A stretch of 14,140 bases of DNA from an uncultured Bacteroidales bacterium (GTDB lineage Bacteria; Bacteroidota; Bacteroidia; Bacteroidales; WCHB1-69): contig CALAVA010000126.1 of the NCBI GenBank assembly GCA_937892025.1, positions 1 through 14,140 of the forward strand, given 5' to 3'. How positions within the stretch are numbered: the first letter of the stretch is position 1; every line of letters starts with the position of its first letter. Under the pieces are notes generated by a model. The model saw only the letters and a list, made by a program, of their open reading frames with translations. It did no database searches and was not told the DNA's origin. Position numbers and translations under genes: made by a program. Below, piece by piece: positions 1 to 7,665 of this stretch.

Positions 1-321
1 CAATGAAAATATATAAAACAAGTTAATTTCAATTCCACTATGGTTCGATTAAAAGTTCTAAACAAAAATAAACATCTTTTCCTGTTTTTACTTCATTTCA
101 ATTCCACTATGGTTCGATTAAAAGTCAATTGCAATTACTACTACAGCGGCAATTATCGCATTTCAATTCCACTATGGTTCGATTAAAAGCTTTAGGTAAT
201 TTTGAATTAAATCCAACTTCTTTTTTATTTCAATTCCACTATGGTTCGATTAAAAGTTGAATACAATAATGAAATTAAATAAACCATTGATATTTCAATT
301 CCACTATGGTTCGATTAAAAG

Positions 322-357
322 TTAGACAACGACAATGAAAATATATAAAACAAGTTA
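322..357 (-). repeat. Spacer present twice (copy at 1-25)
   Basis: The last 25 bases of this 36-base spacer are identical to the partial spacer at 1-25, which is cut by the window edge. The two copies are followed by different spacers (56-94 and 388-422). The distance between the repeats after each copy is 332 bases, or five repeat-spacer units. Confidence 0.9.
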
Positions 358-387
358 ATTTCAATTCCACTATGGTTCGATTAAAAG

Positions 388-422
388 GATGATAATAACA
401 CCAGTGATGATAATAACACCAG
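388..422. repeat. Spacer made of an 18-base tandem duplication
   Basis: This 35-base spacer is an 18-base unit (GATGATAATAACACCAGT) followed by the first 17 bases of the same unit. In one frame it would encode Asp-Asp-Asn-Asn-Thr-Ser repeated, so the source was probably a low-complexity coding sequence. The target is unknown. Confidence 0.85.
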
Positions 423-1133
423 ATTTCAATTCCACTATGGTTCGATTAAAAGCAAACGAAAGTATAATACATCGTTTTGTGCCTTACGTATTTCAATTCC
501 ACTATGGTTCGATTAAAAGTTTTATACTTTTCGAATAAACTACTATCATATCCAAAATTTCAATTCCACTATGGTTCGATTAAAAGTACTATAAGCGTCT
601 TTCCGCTCGTAGTTCGTTGCTCATTTCAATTCCACTATGGTTCGATTAAAAGTCTCTAAATTCATATTTAAAAACTTCACTTTTTACAATTTCAATTCCA
701 CTATGGTTCGATTAAAAGACATAATGGATAACGGCCACTATGGGACAGCTGCTACATTTCAATTCCACTATGGTTCGATTAAAAGGGCAAATGAAAGAGT
801 ATTTTCGTGCCTTTTGGCAAAATTTCAATTCCACTATGGTTCGATTAAAAGGTATTTTGATTTTGCACTTGTTGCATTTTTTGCATTATTTCAATTCCAC
901 TATGGTTCGATTAAAAGAGGGGTTACATTCCTTTGTTACAAGCGATAATACGATATTTCAATTCCACTATGGTTCGATTAAAAGCAAATAAATATAATTT
1001 ATATTACTTAAAAGATAGTGATTTCAATTCCACTATGGTTCGATTAAAAGGCAAAAAAAAATAGAGTATTTAGAAACAAGTTACAAATTTCAATTCCACT
1101 ATGGTTCGATTAAAAGCCGTTAAAATAAAAAAA

Positions 1134-1167
1134 ATAAAGCTTGATTTTCAAATATGTTTTGCTTTAT
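1134..1167 (-). repeat. Inverted repeat in the leader
   Basis: The arms ATAAAGC (1134-1140) and GCTTTAT (1161-1167) are perfect 7-base inverted copies separated by 20 AT-rich bases. Given the predicted transcript start near 1171-1174, the stem would lie at the very 5' end of the pre-crRNA, or act as a DNA site about 20 bases from the integration point. The function is unknown. Confidence 0.45.
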
Positions 1168-1177
1168 AACGACCCTG

Positions 1178-1208
1178 CAAAAGTAATAAAAAATCGTCGA
1201 TGTGCAAT
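1178..1208 (-). promoter_or_regulatory. Promoter of the CRISPR array (Bacteroidota type)
   Basis: On the minus strand the sequence reads ATTG, 19 bases, TACTTTTG. This matches the Bacteroidota housekeeping promoter (TTTG, 19-21 bases, TAnnTTTG) except for the first base of the upstream box. The start of transcription should fall near 1171-1174, about 55 bases before the first repeat, and the transcript would run into the array. Confidence 0.7.
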
Positions 1209-1330
1209 CATAAAAAATGACTAAAGCACCGACAATCTTACAAACATCTCATTTTCAACATGTCAAAGAACTATTGCCTATGTAAATGGGTGTCAATGTC
1301 GGGCTGTTTCGTTTCACCGACAACTTTTTC

Positions 1331-1594
1331 TTATAAGAAAATATCAATCTCGGCCCGCTCTTTTCCTACGATTTCCTTGTTCATCCATTTTGTGGACGAG
1401 TTGGAAAACACTATCAAACTATCGGTTTCCACATCCATGATTTTCTTAGCCTTGGACTTCAGTTCAGTCAGCTTCACCTCCGAAATCTCTCCCTCAAAAA
1501 CCGAGTTTTGTATCCAATTCAGATACTGTCTGCACAGCTTCAGCATCTTGCCCACGCGTTTCTCTCCAATGTCGTAAACCAAAATCACATACAT
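1331..1594 (-). CDS. cas2: Cas2, spacer-acquisition subunit
   Basis: This 87-residue protein has the usual Cas2 length. Cas2 forms the central dimer bridging two Cas1 dimers in the complex that inserts new spacers at the leader end of the array. The N-terminus MYVILVYDIGEKRVGKM is the classic first strand and turn of the Cas2 ferredoxin-like fold, with the conserved Asp at residue 8. Residues 25-65 hold the expected N-W-I-Q-N-S-V-F-E-G segment and the strand ending DSLIVFS. It starts 12 bases after the cas1 stop and is the last gene of the operon, next to the leader. Nothing is missing. Cas2 metal-nuclease activity is not needed for acquisition in the systems studied. Confidence 0.97.
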   Translation of the reverse strand: MYVILVYDIGEKRVGKMLKLCRQYLNWIQNSVFEGEISEVKLTELKSKAKKIMDVETDSLIVFSNSSTKWMNKEIVGKERAEIDIFL

Positions 1595-1606
1595 CTTAAT
1601 GCCTCC

Positions 1607-2626
1607 CTACCACCACATTTTCAAAGGTTTATATTCCTCGATTTCCAACAGGTGCTTGCAGAGCTTGTAACATTCCAGCTTGATTAGATGCTTGTAGCTC
1701 ACGCTACGTCCCAGCTTTCGATGCTGAATTGTTTCGTTCAGTTTCTCCTCGAAATTCCGGACGAAAATCTTCCTCCCCTCGTCGTTCAGCAGGCATCGGT
1801 TCAATTTCTTGTCGAAATGTTTCTCCTGTATCTCTTTCTTGTTCAATACCTTGAAGATAATCCTATCGACAATGACGGGCTTGAAGATTTCCGACAAATC
1901 CAAGCAAAGCGAGTACCGCCGCTCGCCAGGCGTATGCAGGTAGCTGATGGTCGGATTGAGTTGGGTTTGGTGTATTGCCCTTAGGCATTGCGAGTAGCAC
2001 ATCATGTTGCCGAAAGAAATCAATGCGTTCACCTCGTTTTGTGGCGGCTGTTTGGTGCGGCCATCCATTTGAAAATCATTCAATATTGAGTCAAAAGCCT
2101 CATAGTAGGTCATACGAATATTTCCTTCAATTCCCATCAACTCGTCCACCTCGGTGGTGTTGGCAATGCCTTTCGAAAGATCCTCAATCCGCTCGATTTG
2201 TGCCGACAAATCCTTTCCTCGGCGGTCGTAATAATAGAGATTTTTCAACATGTTGGCAGCGGCTCCTTCGATGAATTTTTGAGCTAAAACAACGTGCTTT
2301 TTCTTGCTTTGATAAAAAGAAGTTTGGGCTAATAACATCTTGCCCGAAAGCAGGCCGTCGCGGGGCATGAACGAACCTGTGTAGTTTTCGTAATAGTCAA
2401 AGAAGTGTACACATATATCCTTCTGTCCCAAAAAGTTATATAATGCACTATTAGCTTTTAGCGAGCCGAACACATATAGTTCCGCCACATCTTCCACAGG
2501 TAGGTAGCGTGGTTGTCCGGGATTCAACAACTCGCCGTTGCCGTCCTCTTCAAACGGAGTGAACTTTAACGTGTTGTCTTTCCGCTCCAGCGTGCCTGGA
2601 TTGAACAGATAATATGTCTTTTTCAT
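1607..2626 (-). CDS. cas1: Cas1, CRISPR integrase (type I-B)
   Basis: This 339-residue protein has the normal Cas1 length. Cas1 is the metal-dependent integrase that joins prespacer 3' ends to the repeat borders. The N-terminal beta domain spans about residues 1-85 and the helical catalytic domain about 95-330. The expected metal ligands are visible: Glu167 (GIEGNIRMTYY), His231 (YLHTPGERRYSL) and Glu246 (LCLDLSEIFKP), in the order and surroundings usual for the family. Its ATG overlaps the cas4 stop by 4 bases (ATGA), so the two are probably translationally coupled; Cas4 and Cas1 work together in prespacer trimming. Base composition is higher in GC than in the interference genes (28 of 60 bases on one line counted, 2521-2580). 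Confidence 0.98.
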   Translation of the reverse strand: MKKTYYLFNPGTLERKDNTLKFTPFEEDGNGELLNPGQPRYLPVEDVAELYVFGSLKANSALYNFLGQKDICVHFFDYYENYTGSFMPRDGLLSGKMLLAQTSFYQSKKKHVVLAQKFIEGAAANMLKNLYYYDRRGKDLSAQIERIEDLSKGIANTTEVDELMGIEGNIRMTYYEAFDSILNDFQMDGRTKQPPQNEVNALISFGNMMCYSQCLRAIHQTQLNPTISYLHTPGERRYSLCLDLSEIFKPVIVDRIIFKVLNKKEIQEKHFDKKLNRCLLNDEGRKIFVRNFEEKLNETIQHRKLGRSVSYKHLIKLECYKLCKHLLEIEEYKPLKMWW

Positions 2627-3138
2627 TTTTCCTCCCCCTCTCCAGAATAGCAGAAATCAAAATAGCTACAGTTGCGGCAAATGCCTTTCTTTTCTAACGG
2701 CGGACAAGTGTCGCCCTCAATGATTTCCTTGATTTTCAGTTCCATTTCGACAATCGTCTCCCTGTCCACGTCGCTCAGCAACACCTCGGAGGTTTTGCGT
2801 AGCTTTGGGTACTCTAATATTCCCGTAACTCCTTCAATTCCATTGCGTTCAAACACGTACATATAGTATTTCAGTTGCCATTCGTGCGCCCGCTCCACCT
2901 TGTCCGACTTCTTGATTTCGTGGATTACCTTCCGCTTGGCGTCATAATAATCTACCTTGATGCCGTCAATCTCAATCTCTTCATACCGCTCCGAACGCTG
3001 CGGATAGCTCTCCTCGTGAATCAGCTTTCCGGCATAAACAAGGTCGGAGTTTTGCTCCATATTGATGCCGTTGGCGAAGAGCCATAATTCTCTCTTGCAT
3101 ACTTGGTAATAGTTGAAGTGGGTGCCAGTTATTTGCAT
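2623..3138 (-). CDS. cas4: Cas4, Fe-S exonuclease for prespacer processing
   Basis: I choose the ATG at 3138 (171 residues). An upstream in-frame ATG at 3201 would overlap the RhuM gene by 59 bases and add 21 residues that do not look like Cas4. Cas4 is a RecB-like nuclease that trims prespacers and helps select PAM-bearing fragments. Seen are Cys14 near the N-terminus, His41, Asp63, the Glu74-x-Lys76 pair (VIHEIKKS), the Gln88-x3-Tyr92 motif (QLKYYMY), and three C-terminal cysteines at 154, 157 and 163. Together with Cys14 these make the four ligands of the family's 4Fe-4S cluster. The start lies 4 bases after the RhuM stop, and the end overlaps cas1 by 4 bases. All key residues are present. 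Confidence 0.96.
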   Translation of the reverse strand: MQITGTHFNYYQVCKRELWLFANGINMEQNSDLVYAGKLIHEESYPQRSERYEEIEIDGIKVDYYDAKRKVIHEIKKSDKVERAHEWQLKYYMYVFERNGIEGVTGILEYPKLRKTSEVLLSDVDRETIVEMELKIKEIIEGDTCPPLEKKGICRNCSYFDFCYSGEGEEK

Positions 3139-3142
3139 GACT

Positions 3143-4147
3143 TTATTTTGAAGTAATTTTCTTTTGTTCTTGTTCAAAGTATTCAAGAAAGTGAATTTCA
3201 ACGGGCGAAAGCTCGTTTTTGGTGCGTTCTTGGAATTTGTCGAATTCCGTATCGGCTTTTTGTCTCGCCATTTCGGTCGAAATTTTTCCGGCGTGATTAA
3301 GAAGTGCTTTGCCCGAAAGTTTTAGAAAATCATCAAGTTTTTGAATCCAATCTTTCATATACATAGGCTTATGCTCTTTGGCCTGCAGTTCAGCAAAATC
3401 GAGATACATACTCACAATTCTGTTGAGCGTATCCACTTCGTCTTCCGAAAGATAATTTTTTGCTACTTCGGCATCACTACGTTTGGGAAGTCTACCTATA
3501 GTAAGACCCATAAAGTCTTTTTCAGCGTCAGCACGATTGAAGATTACTTCTGTGGCGGTTTGTCCGTGTACAGAGAAATGCATCTTGTTTTGAATTGTTT
3601 GAAAAAAACGCCTTGTTGCTTCGGTTCTCGGGTCGTAGTCGATGCTTAACGCATATATTTCCAATACTTTACGGTAAAATACTTTTTCAGATGAACGAAT
3701 GTCGCGAATACGGGCAAGAAGTTCGTCAAAATAGTTTCCACCGCCAGCCCGTTTGAGCAACTCGTCGTTCATGGCGAACCCTTTGATTAGATATTCTTTC
3801 AGAACTTGTGTCGCCCACATTCTGAATTGCACACCACGATGTGAATTGACCCTGTAACCAACAGAAATAATCATGTCAAGATTATAAAACGCTATTTCTC
3901 TTGACACCTTTCTTTTACCTTCGGTTTGAACTGTTGCAAAAAATGCAACAGTTGAGTCGGCTGTTAATTCTCCTCCTATGTCGAAAACATTTTTGATGTG
4001 ACACGAAATTGTAGATTTGTTGCGTTGAAACAAATCCGCCATTTGGTCAAGATTGAGCCAAACGGTGTTATCTTGAAGTGTCACCTCAATTTTCGCAACA
4101 CCATCAGGCGTTTGATATAAAATTATATTACTTACATTTTCTTGCAT
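3143..4147 (-). CDS. RhuM-family protein embedded in the cas operon
   Basis: This 334-residue protein resembles the RhuM family ('virulence RhuM', first named in a Salmonella pathogenicity island); its biochemical function is not established. The N-terminus NIILYQTPDGVAKIEVTLQDNTVW is typical. Residues 34-53 (DQMADLFQRNKSTISCHIKN) look like a helix-turn-helix. Residues 88-124 carry the conserved YNLDMIISVGYRVNSHRGVQFRMWATQVLKEY block. The C-terminal part has HGQTATEVIFNRADAEKDFMGLT (194-216), which is also family-like. I choose the ATG at 4147, 10 bases after the cas3 stop, because the upstream ATG at 4186 overlaps cas3 and adds atypical residues. It ends 4 bases before cas4, so it is co-transcribed with the cas genes. 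It may be a regulator, a toxin or effector coupled to CRISPR immunity, or a passenger. Family call is firm, role unknown. Confidence 0.9.
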   Translation of the reverse strand: MQENVSNIILYQTPDGVAKIEVTLQDNTVWLNLDQMADLFQRNKSTISCHIKNVFDIGGELTADSTVAFFATVQTEGKRKVSREIAFYNLDMIISVGYRVNSHRGVQFRMWATQVLKEYLIKGFAMNDELLKRAGGGNYFDELLARIRDIRSSEKVFYRKVLEIYALSIDYDPRTEATRRFFQTIQNKMHFSVHGQTATEVIFNRADAEKDFMGLTIGRLPKRSDAEVAKNYLSEDEVDTLNRIVSMYLDFAELQAKEHKPMYMKDWIQKLDDFLKLSGKALLNHAGKISTEMARQKADTEFDKFQERTKNELSPVEIHFLEYFEQEQKKITSK

Positions 4148-4157
4148 AGCAATAAAA

Positions 4158-6881
4158 TTATAAGAAATTCGACTCTTGAAATTCATTTGTATCTATTCCG
4201 TTCTCAAACGAATAGATTTTTGGATATGATTCCAAAAACAAATACCCAAACTCTTCATTTCCATACGTTTTTAATGTGTTTTCTTCTTTACTATTAGGAA
4301 ACACTGAAAAAGTAAACAGCGACATCAAAGCACGAATCTTGTTGAGTTTAATTCTGTTTAGTATAAAATCGGCATCTTGTGTCGTGACAATTTCTTTATA
4401 TTTCTCCCAAACATCAAGCCCCGAAATTGTGTTCTTGCAGTCAATATCCAACTCTTCTGCTATTTTTGCAAAAGATTCATCTATCAAATTGGCATTTATT
4501 GGAAGCGGAACAAAAACAGAAATGTTCTTTTGGCTGATGATCTCAAAAGATTTGTCAACGGCTTTATAATCCAAATGGGCAACATCACGATATAAATCTT
4601 GAATATTAACGATGAACTTGGATTGATTTTTCGTTTTGATATGGCTTATGACTTTTTGGTATAGAGAATCAAAATCCTTGTTGGTCAAAATGTTTTGATA
4701 GTCGATTGTGCTGATTTCTTTTGCAAATTTGTACCTGTCATCACCACCATACAGTGTTTTTTCTGTATTACAATCAAATAGATATAGTTTGCATGTTTTT
4801 TTGTTGGCATTTCTGTTAATTCGTCCAGCCAGTTGTTCTTCGCTGTCAATCAAAGAGATGTCCTTAAACCCTAAATCCATGTCAATATCAACGCCCGCTT
4901 CAACCACCTGTGTTGTAATCAGCAACACCTTTTTTGTCCTAAATTCTTCTGATTTCAGTGCATTGATGATTTGTTTTCTGCGGGGTTCCAAAATCGTTCC
5001 AGAAAGTAAAAGGATTTTTTCAAAACAGGTATTGGTGCTTCTTGCAATTTCACAGAACTGACTTGCTGTTTTTTTGAAAATGAACTCGATTACGGTCAAA
5101 ACGCTGTCGGGATTGTCTGGGTTGTTGTCGGCATAGACTTTCGACTGCTTTGAAACAAAATCACAAAGATTCTCCAAATATCCGTCTATGCTGTCTTTAT
5201 CAGGCCTTTCATTCTCCAAAAGAGTGTAATCAAATTCCACACGATTGCAAAAATTTGGATTTTGGAAATACTTGTTTTTATCATTTACGAGGTAGACAAA
5301 TTTGTTTTTCAAATCCTCAGTCTCAATCAAATCTCCAATCTTTGGCAGTGTTGCAGACATCACAATAAATCTCATGTCAAAATACTCTGCATAATTTGAT
5401 ATGAAATAGACTATTTTGTCCCATATGGCAGGTGAATATGATTGAACCTCATCTATCACCACAACCGAATGAGCCATTCTTTGAAGAAGATAATTGCTAT
5501 CTTTCTCGTTTGTCTTCAGAACATCGAAAAAGGAAACATGGGATAGTAGCACAATTGGTACATTCAAAAACAAAGTGTCTAAATAATTCAAATAGTCATC
5601 TTCATATTTGCCTGTGTTTTTGGTTGCTTTTGAATGAAATTCAACAATTTCCCCATCCGTCAATCCTAATGTGTCTTTCAGACTCTTGTATGTTTGAGTT
5701 ATTAGGGTTGTGAAAGGAAACACATAAAACACTTTCTGTATAGACTGATTGTGAGTGAGTAGTTCCGACAAAGCCAATATCGATGCATTTGTTTTACCAC
5801 TGCCTGTAGGTGCTTCAATATAGAACAATCGTTTGTCATGATTCTGTCGTGTGTTATTGACTACTTCCATCGCCAACGCTTCTCGTAGAATGTTGATATT
5901 CATTCCGCTACGCTCTTTGTAATCATCAGGGGCATAAACTATTCCCGATTCTAAATCATCAAATGTTTTTTTGTTGTATCTCTTAACTGAGCGGGCATTG
6001 GTAATTATTTTCTGTCGTAGATCATTCGTAATCACACCAAAATCGTTCGGTATCTGTGACCAATTGTTCATATAGTGTGCCGTCGCCAAATAATCTGATG
6101 CTGTTAATAAAGAATATAGAAGTTTCACAAGCGAATACAAAGGGAACCCATTGCTTTGCTCGAATACATTTTCGTTAAACCAACTGAATAAGACATTTGA
6201 ATTACTATTTGCAAGATAGTTCTCATGAAAACTCGCCATATTGTCATCACTTATTTCAACGTCGAGACAACCAATATAAGGTTTTAGAGCTTCAACATCT
6301 TGTCTAAGTATTGTCTTTTTGTTTTCATGTTCGCACCAGGTTTCTTCATTCTGGCAGTCATCCAAATAGGCGCTATGGTGTTGCTTTATCGGACAACTCA
6401 TATACAAAACGACGTTGGATAAAAACACCTGCTCTTCCTCGGACAAATCTAAAGTGATAAATTCCGAGAAAAACAAAGCCAAATAAAGATAGGCGCTGAT
6501 GATGGAATGTTGTGATTCAAAATCGTGCGTTACTTTCACTATATCGGCGTTGTTCTTCATCCTGTTTTGTTGAAACAGGTGGTTGATTTTGCCCAAATCG
6601 TGAAAAGCAATTGCCCGCCAGAACCATTTGTTTATGGTTTCAGCGAGCAACTGTCTTTGTGGTAGTTTAGAGGGAATGGAATCGTTGATAAGGTGTTCGA
6701 CAATGCTATTCAATCCATTGGCATTTGCCAATGAATGTGCGTATGCAACAGTCAATGCCGAATGTTCAGACAACAATTCGGGCTTTCTTCCTGTTTGTCC
6801 AGACTTGGGCAAGTGAGCGAAATAACACGAACTTTGCTCGCCTAATAGTTTGTCGAAAAATACCTTATCAAATTCTTCCAT
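4158..6881 (-). CDS. cas3: Cas3, HD nuclease-helicase of type I-B
   Basis: This 907-residue protein is recruited by Cascade to nick and degrade target DNA. The N-terminal HD nuclease domain shows His40 (SEHSALT), His94-Asp95 (FHDLGK), His125, His168-His169 (KQHHSAY) and Asp263 (TASDYLA). The SF2 helicase follows: Walker A APTGSGKT at 357-364, DEVQ at 477-480, SAT at 509-511, motif V (VVEAGVDIDMDL) near 659-670, and motif VI GRINR at 686-690. Nuclease and helicase are fused in one chain, as usual. I choose the ATG at 6881, 2 bases after the cas5 stop; an ATG at 6926 would overlap cas5. The same 2-base stop-start spacing occurs between cas7 and cas5. All catalytic motifs are intact. Confidence 0.97.
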   Translation of the reverse strand: MEEFDKVFFDKLLGEQSSCYFAHLPKSGQTGRKPELLSEHSALTVAYAHSLANANGLNSIVEHLINDSIPSKLPQRQLLAETINKWFWRAIAFHDLGKINHLFQQNRMKNNADIVKVTHDFESQHSIISAYLYLALFFSEFITLDLSEEEQVFLSNVVLYMSCPIKQHHSAYLDDCQNEETWCEHENKKTILRQDVEALKPYIGCLDVEISDDNMASFHENYLANSNSNVLFSWFNENVFEQSNGFPLYSLVKLLYSLLTASDYLATAHYMNNWSQIPNDFGVITNDLRQKIITNARSVKRYNKKTFDDLESGIVYAPDDYKERSGMNINILREALAMEVVNNTRQNHDKRLFYIEAPTGSGKTNASILALSELLTHNQSIQKVFYVFPFTTLITQTYKSLKDTLGLTDGEIVEFHSKATKNTGKYEDDYLNYLDTLFLNVPIVLLSHVSFFDVLKTNEKDSNYLLQRMAHSVVVIDEVQSYSPAIWDKIVYFISNYAEYFDMRFIVMSATLPKIGDLIETEDLKNKFVYLVNDKNKYFQNPNFCNRVEFDYTLLENERPDKDSIDGYLENLCDFVSKQSKVYADNNPDNPDSVLTVIEFIFKKTASQFCEIARSTNTCFEKILLLSGTILEPRRKQIINALKSEEFRTKKVLLITTQVVEAGVDIDMDLGFKDISLIDSEEQLAGRINRNANKKTCKLYLFDCNTEKTLYGGDDRYKFAKEISTIDYQNILTNKDFDSLYQKVISHIKTKNQSKFIVNIQDLYRDVAHLDYKAVDKSFEIISQKNISVFVPLPINANLIDESFAKIAEELDIDCKNTISGLDVWEKYKEIVTTQDADFILNRIKLNKIRALMSLFTFSVFPNSKEENTLKTYGNEEFGYLFLESYPKIYSFENGIDTNEFQESNFL

Positions 6882-6883
6882 TT

Positions 6884-7663
6884 TCAAAAAACTTGAATAA
6901 CCTCTGAATTGTTCAAAGTATAACACTCTCCTGCAGCACTCATGTCCATATCTTTGCTAAATGTGGCGTTTGAGTAAACAAAATCAGCATAATTGTATTG
7001 CATCAATTGTTCATCAAAACCGATAGGAAGCCTTTCAAAATAGACGAATACAGGCTCTTTTGCTTCCCTTGAAAACATAGACATTGAACGAATAATGTAA
7101 TCAGATACCGCTTCGGTTTTGGCAAAGACGGAGGTGATTTTATAATTCCCATTTACGGAAAATTTGGCAAAATCATATTCTCGCACATTTTCCCACCAAG
7201 CCGAAAAATCATTTTTCCCCATATAAGGCAGAAATTCCACCTCATATTTTGTTATCCGTTCATATAAAACTTTTTCTGTTTCAACATCAAGGTTCAAAAG
7301 CAGATAACATCGGTATGACGGCTTTATTAGTATTTGTTCACGGATAATCAGATTGCCACCAGCTTCACTGCTTGCAAAGCCAGTTCCATTATTATAGGCG
7401 ACAATGTCTTTTGTGTAATTCCCGTTATCACTATTTAATGGAGCAATACCAATTTTAAGATGTTTCAATTTCTGGTAATAAATAGAAAACTCTCCATTTT
7501 TCTGATATCCTTGCAATCCTACAATAGCTCCAAGAATGCCCAACAATGCAGGCTTATGAAGCATATTGTAGGTCAGATAAATACCATCATTGATGTCGGG
7601 CTTTTTGAAAAAGCCCATCTCCGCCTTCAAATCAAATGATATTAATTTTTGATTTGACACCAT
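6884..7663 (-). CDS. cas5: Cas5, crRNA 5'-handle subunit of Cascade (type I-B)
   Basis: This 259-residue RAMP protein caps the crRNA 5' handle in Cascade. The N-terminal strand LISFDLKAEMGFFKKPDIND, then LTYNMLHKPALLGILGAIVGLQGY (31-53), is characteristic of type I-B Cas5, where the first ferredoxin-like strand is followed by a helix that contacts Cas8. EFLPYMGKNDFSAWWENV (143-160) is the second recognisable block. I choose the ATG at 7663, 2 bases after the cas7 stop (TGATTATG); the longer form from 7714 overlaps cas7 by 49 bases and adds MQTAEFARRYYTKRFVI, which is the cas7 tail read in another frame. No catalytic residues are expected, since Cas6 is separate. Confidence 0.95.
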   Translation of the reverse strand: MVSNQKLISFDLKAEMGFFKKPDINDGIYLTYNMLHKPALLGILGAIVGLQGYQKNGEFSIYYQKLKHLKIGIAPLNSDNGNYTKDIVAYNNGTGFASSEAGGNLIIREQILIKPSYRCYLLLNLDVETEKVLYERITKYEVEFLPYMGKNDFSAWWENVREYDFAKFSVNGNYKITSVFAKTEAVSDYIIRSMSMFSREAKEPVFVYFERLPIGFDEQLMQYNYADFVYSNATFSKDMDMSAAGECYTLNNSEVIQVF

Positions 7664-7665
7664 AA

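Larger units (their letters stand above)
1..1116 (-). CRISPR. CRISPR array, type I-B, 17 repeats, truncated at left edge
   Basis: Seventeen 30-base repeats, identical as far as I can read, start at 26, 95, 160, 227, 292, 358, 423, 490, 557, 623, 689, 756, 822, 888, 955, 1021 and 1087. On the + strand each begins ATTTCAATTCC and ends TCGATTAAAAG. Sixteen complete spacers are 35-39 bases long, and a partial spacer fills 1-25. The array continues beyond the left edge, so its old end is not visible. Transcription is inferred to run on the minus strand. Read that way, the repeat ends in ATTGAAAT, like the 8-base ATTGAAA(C/G/T) handle of type I-B crRNAs. The cas genes and a leader with a promoter also lie on that side. 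The repeat centre can form a small hairpin (CCA/TGG). No degenerate repeat is seen, which fits the right end being the new, leader end. Confidence 0.98.
1117..1330 (-). promoter_or_regulatory. CRISPR leader between cas2 and the array
   Basis: This non-coding, AT-rich stretch separates the cas2 stop codon from the first (newest) repeat. Type I leaders sit at the acquisition end of the array, carry its promoter, and often hold signals that guide Cas1-Cas2. Seen here are a promoter at 1178-1208, an inverted repeat near the array (1134-1140 with 1161-1167), and a 9-base direct repeat CACCGACAA at 1227-1235 and 1315-1323. I see no hairpin followed by a T-run that would end the cas operon, so read-through from cas2 into the array is possible. 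Confidence 0.8.

Noticed and set aside
477..991. Open reading frames on the + strand within 477-991 with repeated peptides such as FNSTMVRLK and FQFHYGSIK
   Set aside because: They are translations of the CRISPR repeats with spacers between them; the periodicity is that of the array.
1..1116. Array transcribed on the + strand, since the + strand repeat ends in ATTAAAAG, a possible handle
   Set aside because: The minus strand ends in ATTGAAAT, closer to type I-B handles, and the promoter, leader and cas genes all lie to the right on the minus strand.
1688..2274. Plus-strand open frames opposite cas1
   Set aside because: They lie wholly within the well-supported cas1 gene and have no recognisable features; the same holds for the other + strand frames opposite cas3, cas5, cas7, cas8b and cas6.
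2833..2850. A second repeat-like stretch in cas4 (TTCAATTCCA then GTTC on the + strand)
   Set aside because: Only 10 plus 4 bases match, and the long block is mostly the codons for Gly-Ile-Glu, which also occur in cas1 at the Glu167 motif. Weaker than the cas6 element and compatible with chance.
3139..3201. Longer Cas4 starting at 3201
   Set aside because: It would overlap the RhuM gene by 59 bases and add residues unlike Cas4; the ATG at 3138 sits just after the RhuM stop.
4148..4186. Possible separate promoter (TAATTTTA) before the RhuM gene
   Set aside because: The last base of the box is wrong for TAnnTTTG and no TTG is found at the right distance upstream, so I keep RhuM in the cas transcript.
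6882..6926. Longer Cas3 starting at 6926
   Set aside because: The added 15 residues are the cas5 tail in another frame; the ATG at 6881 follows the cas5 stop by 2 bases.
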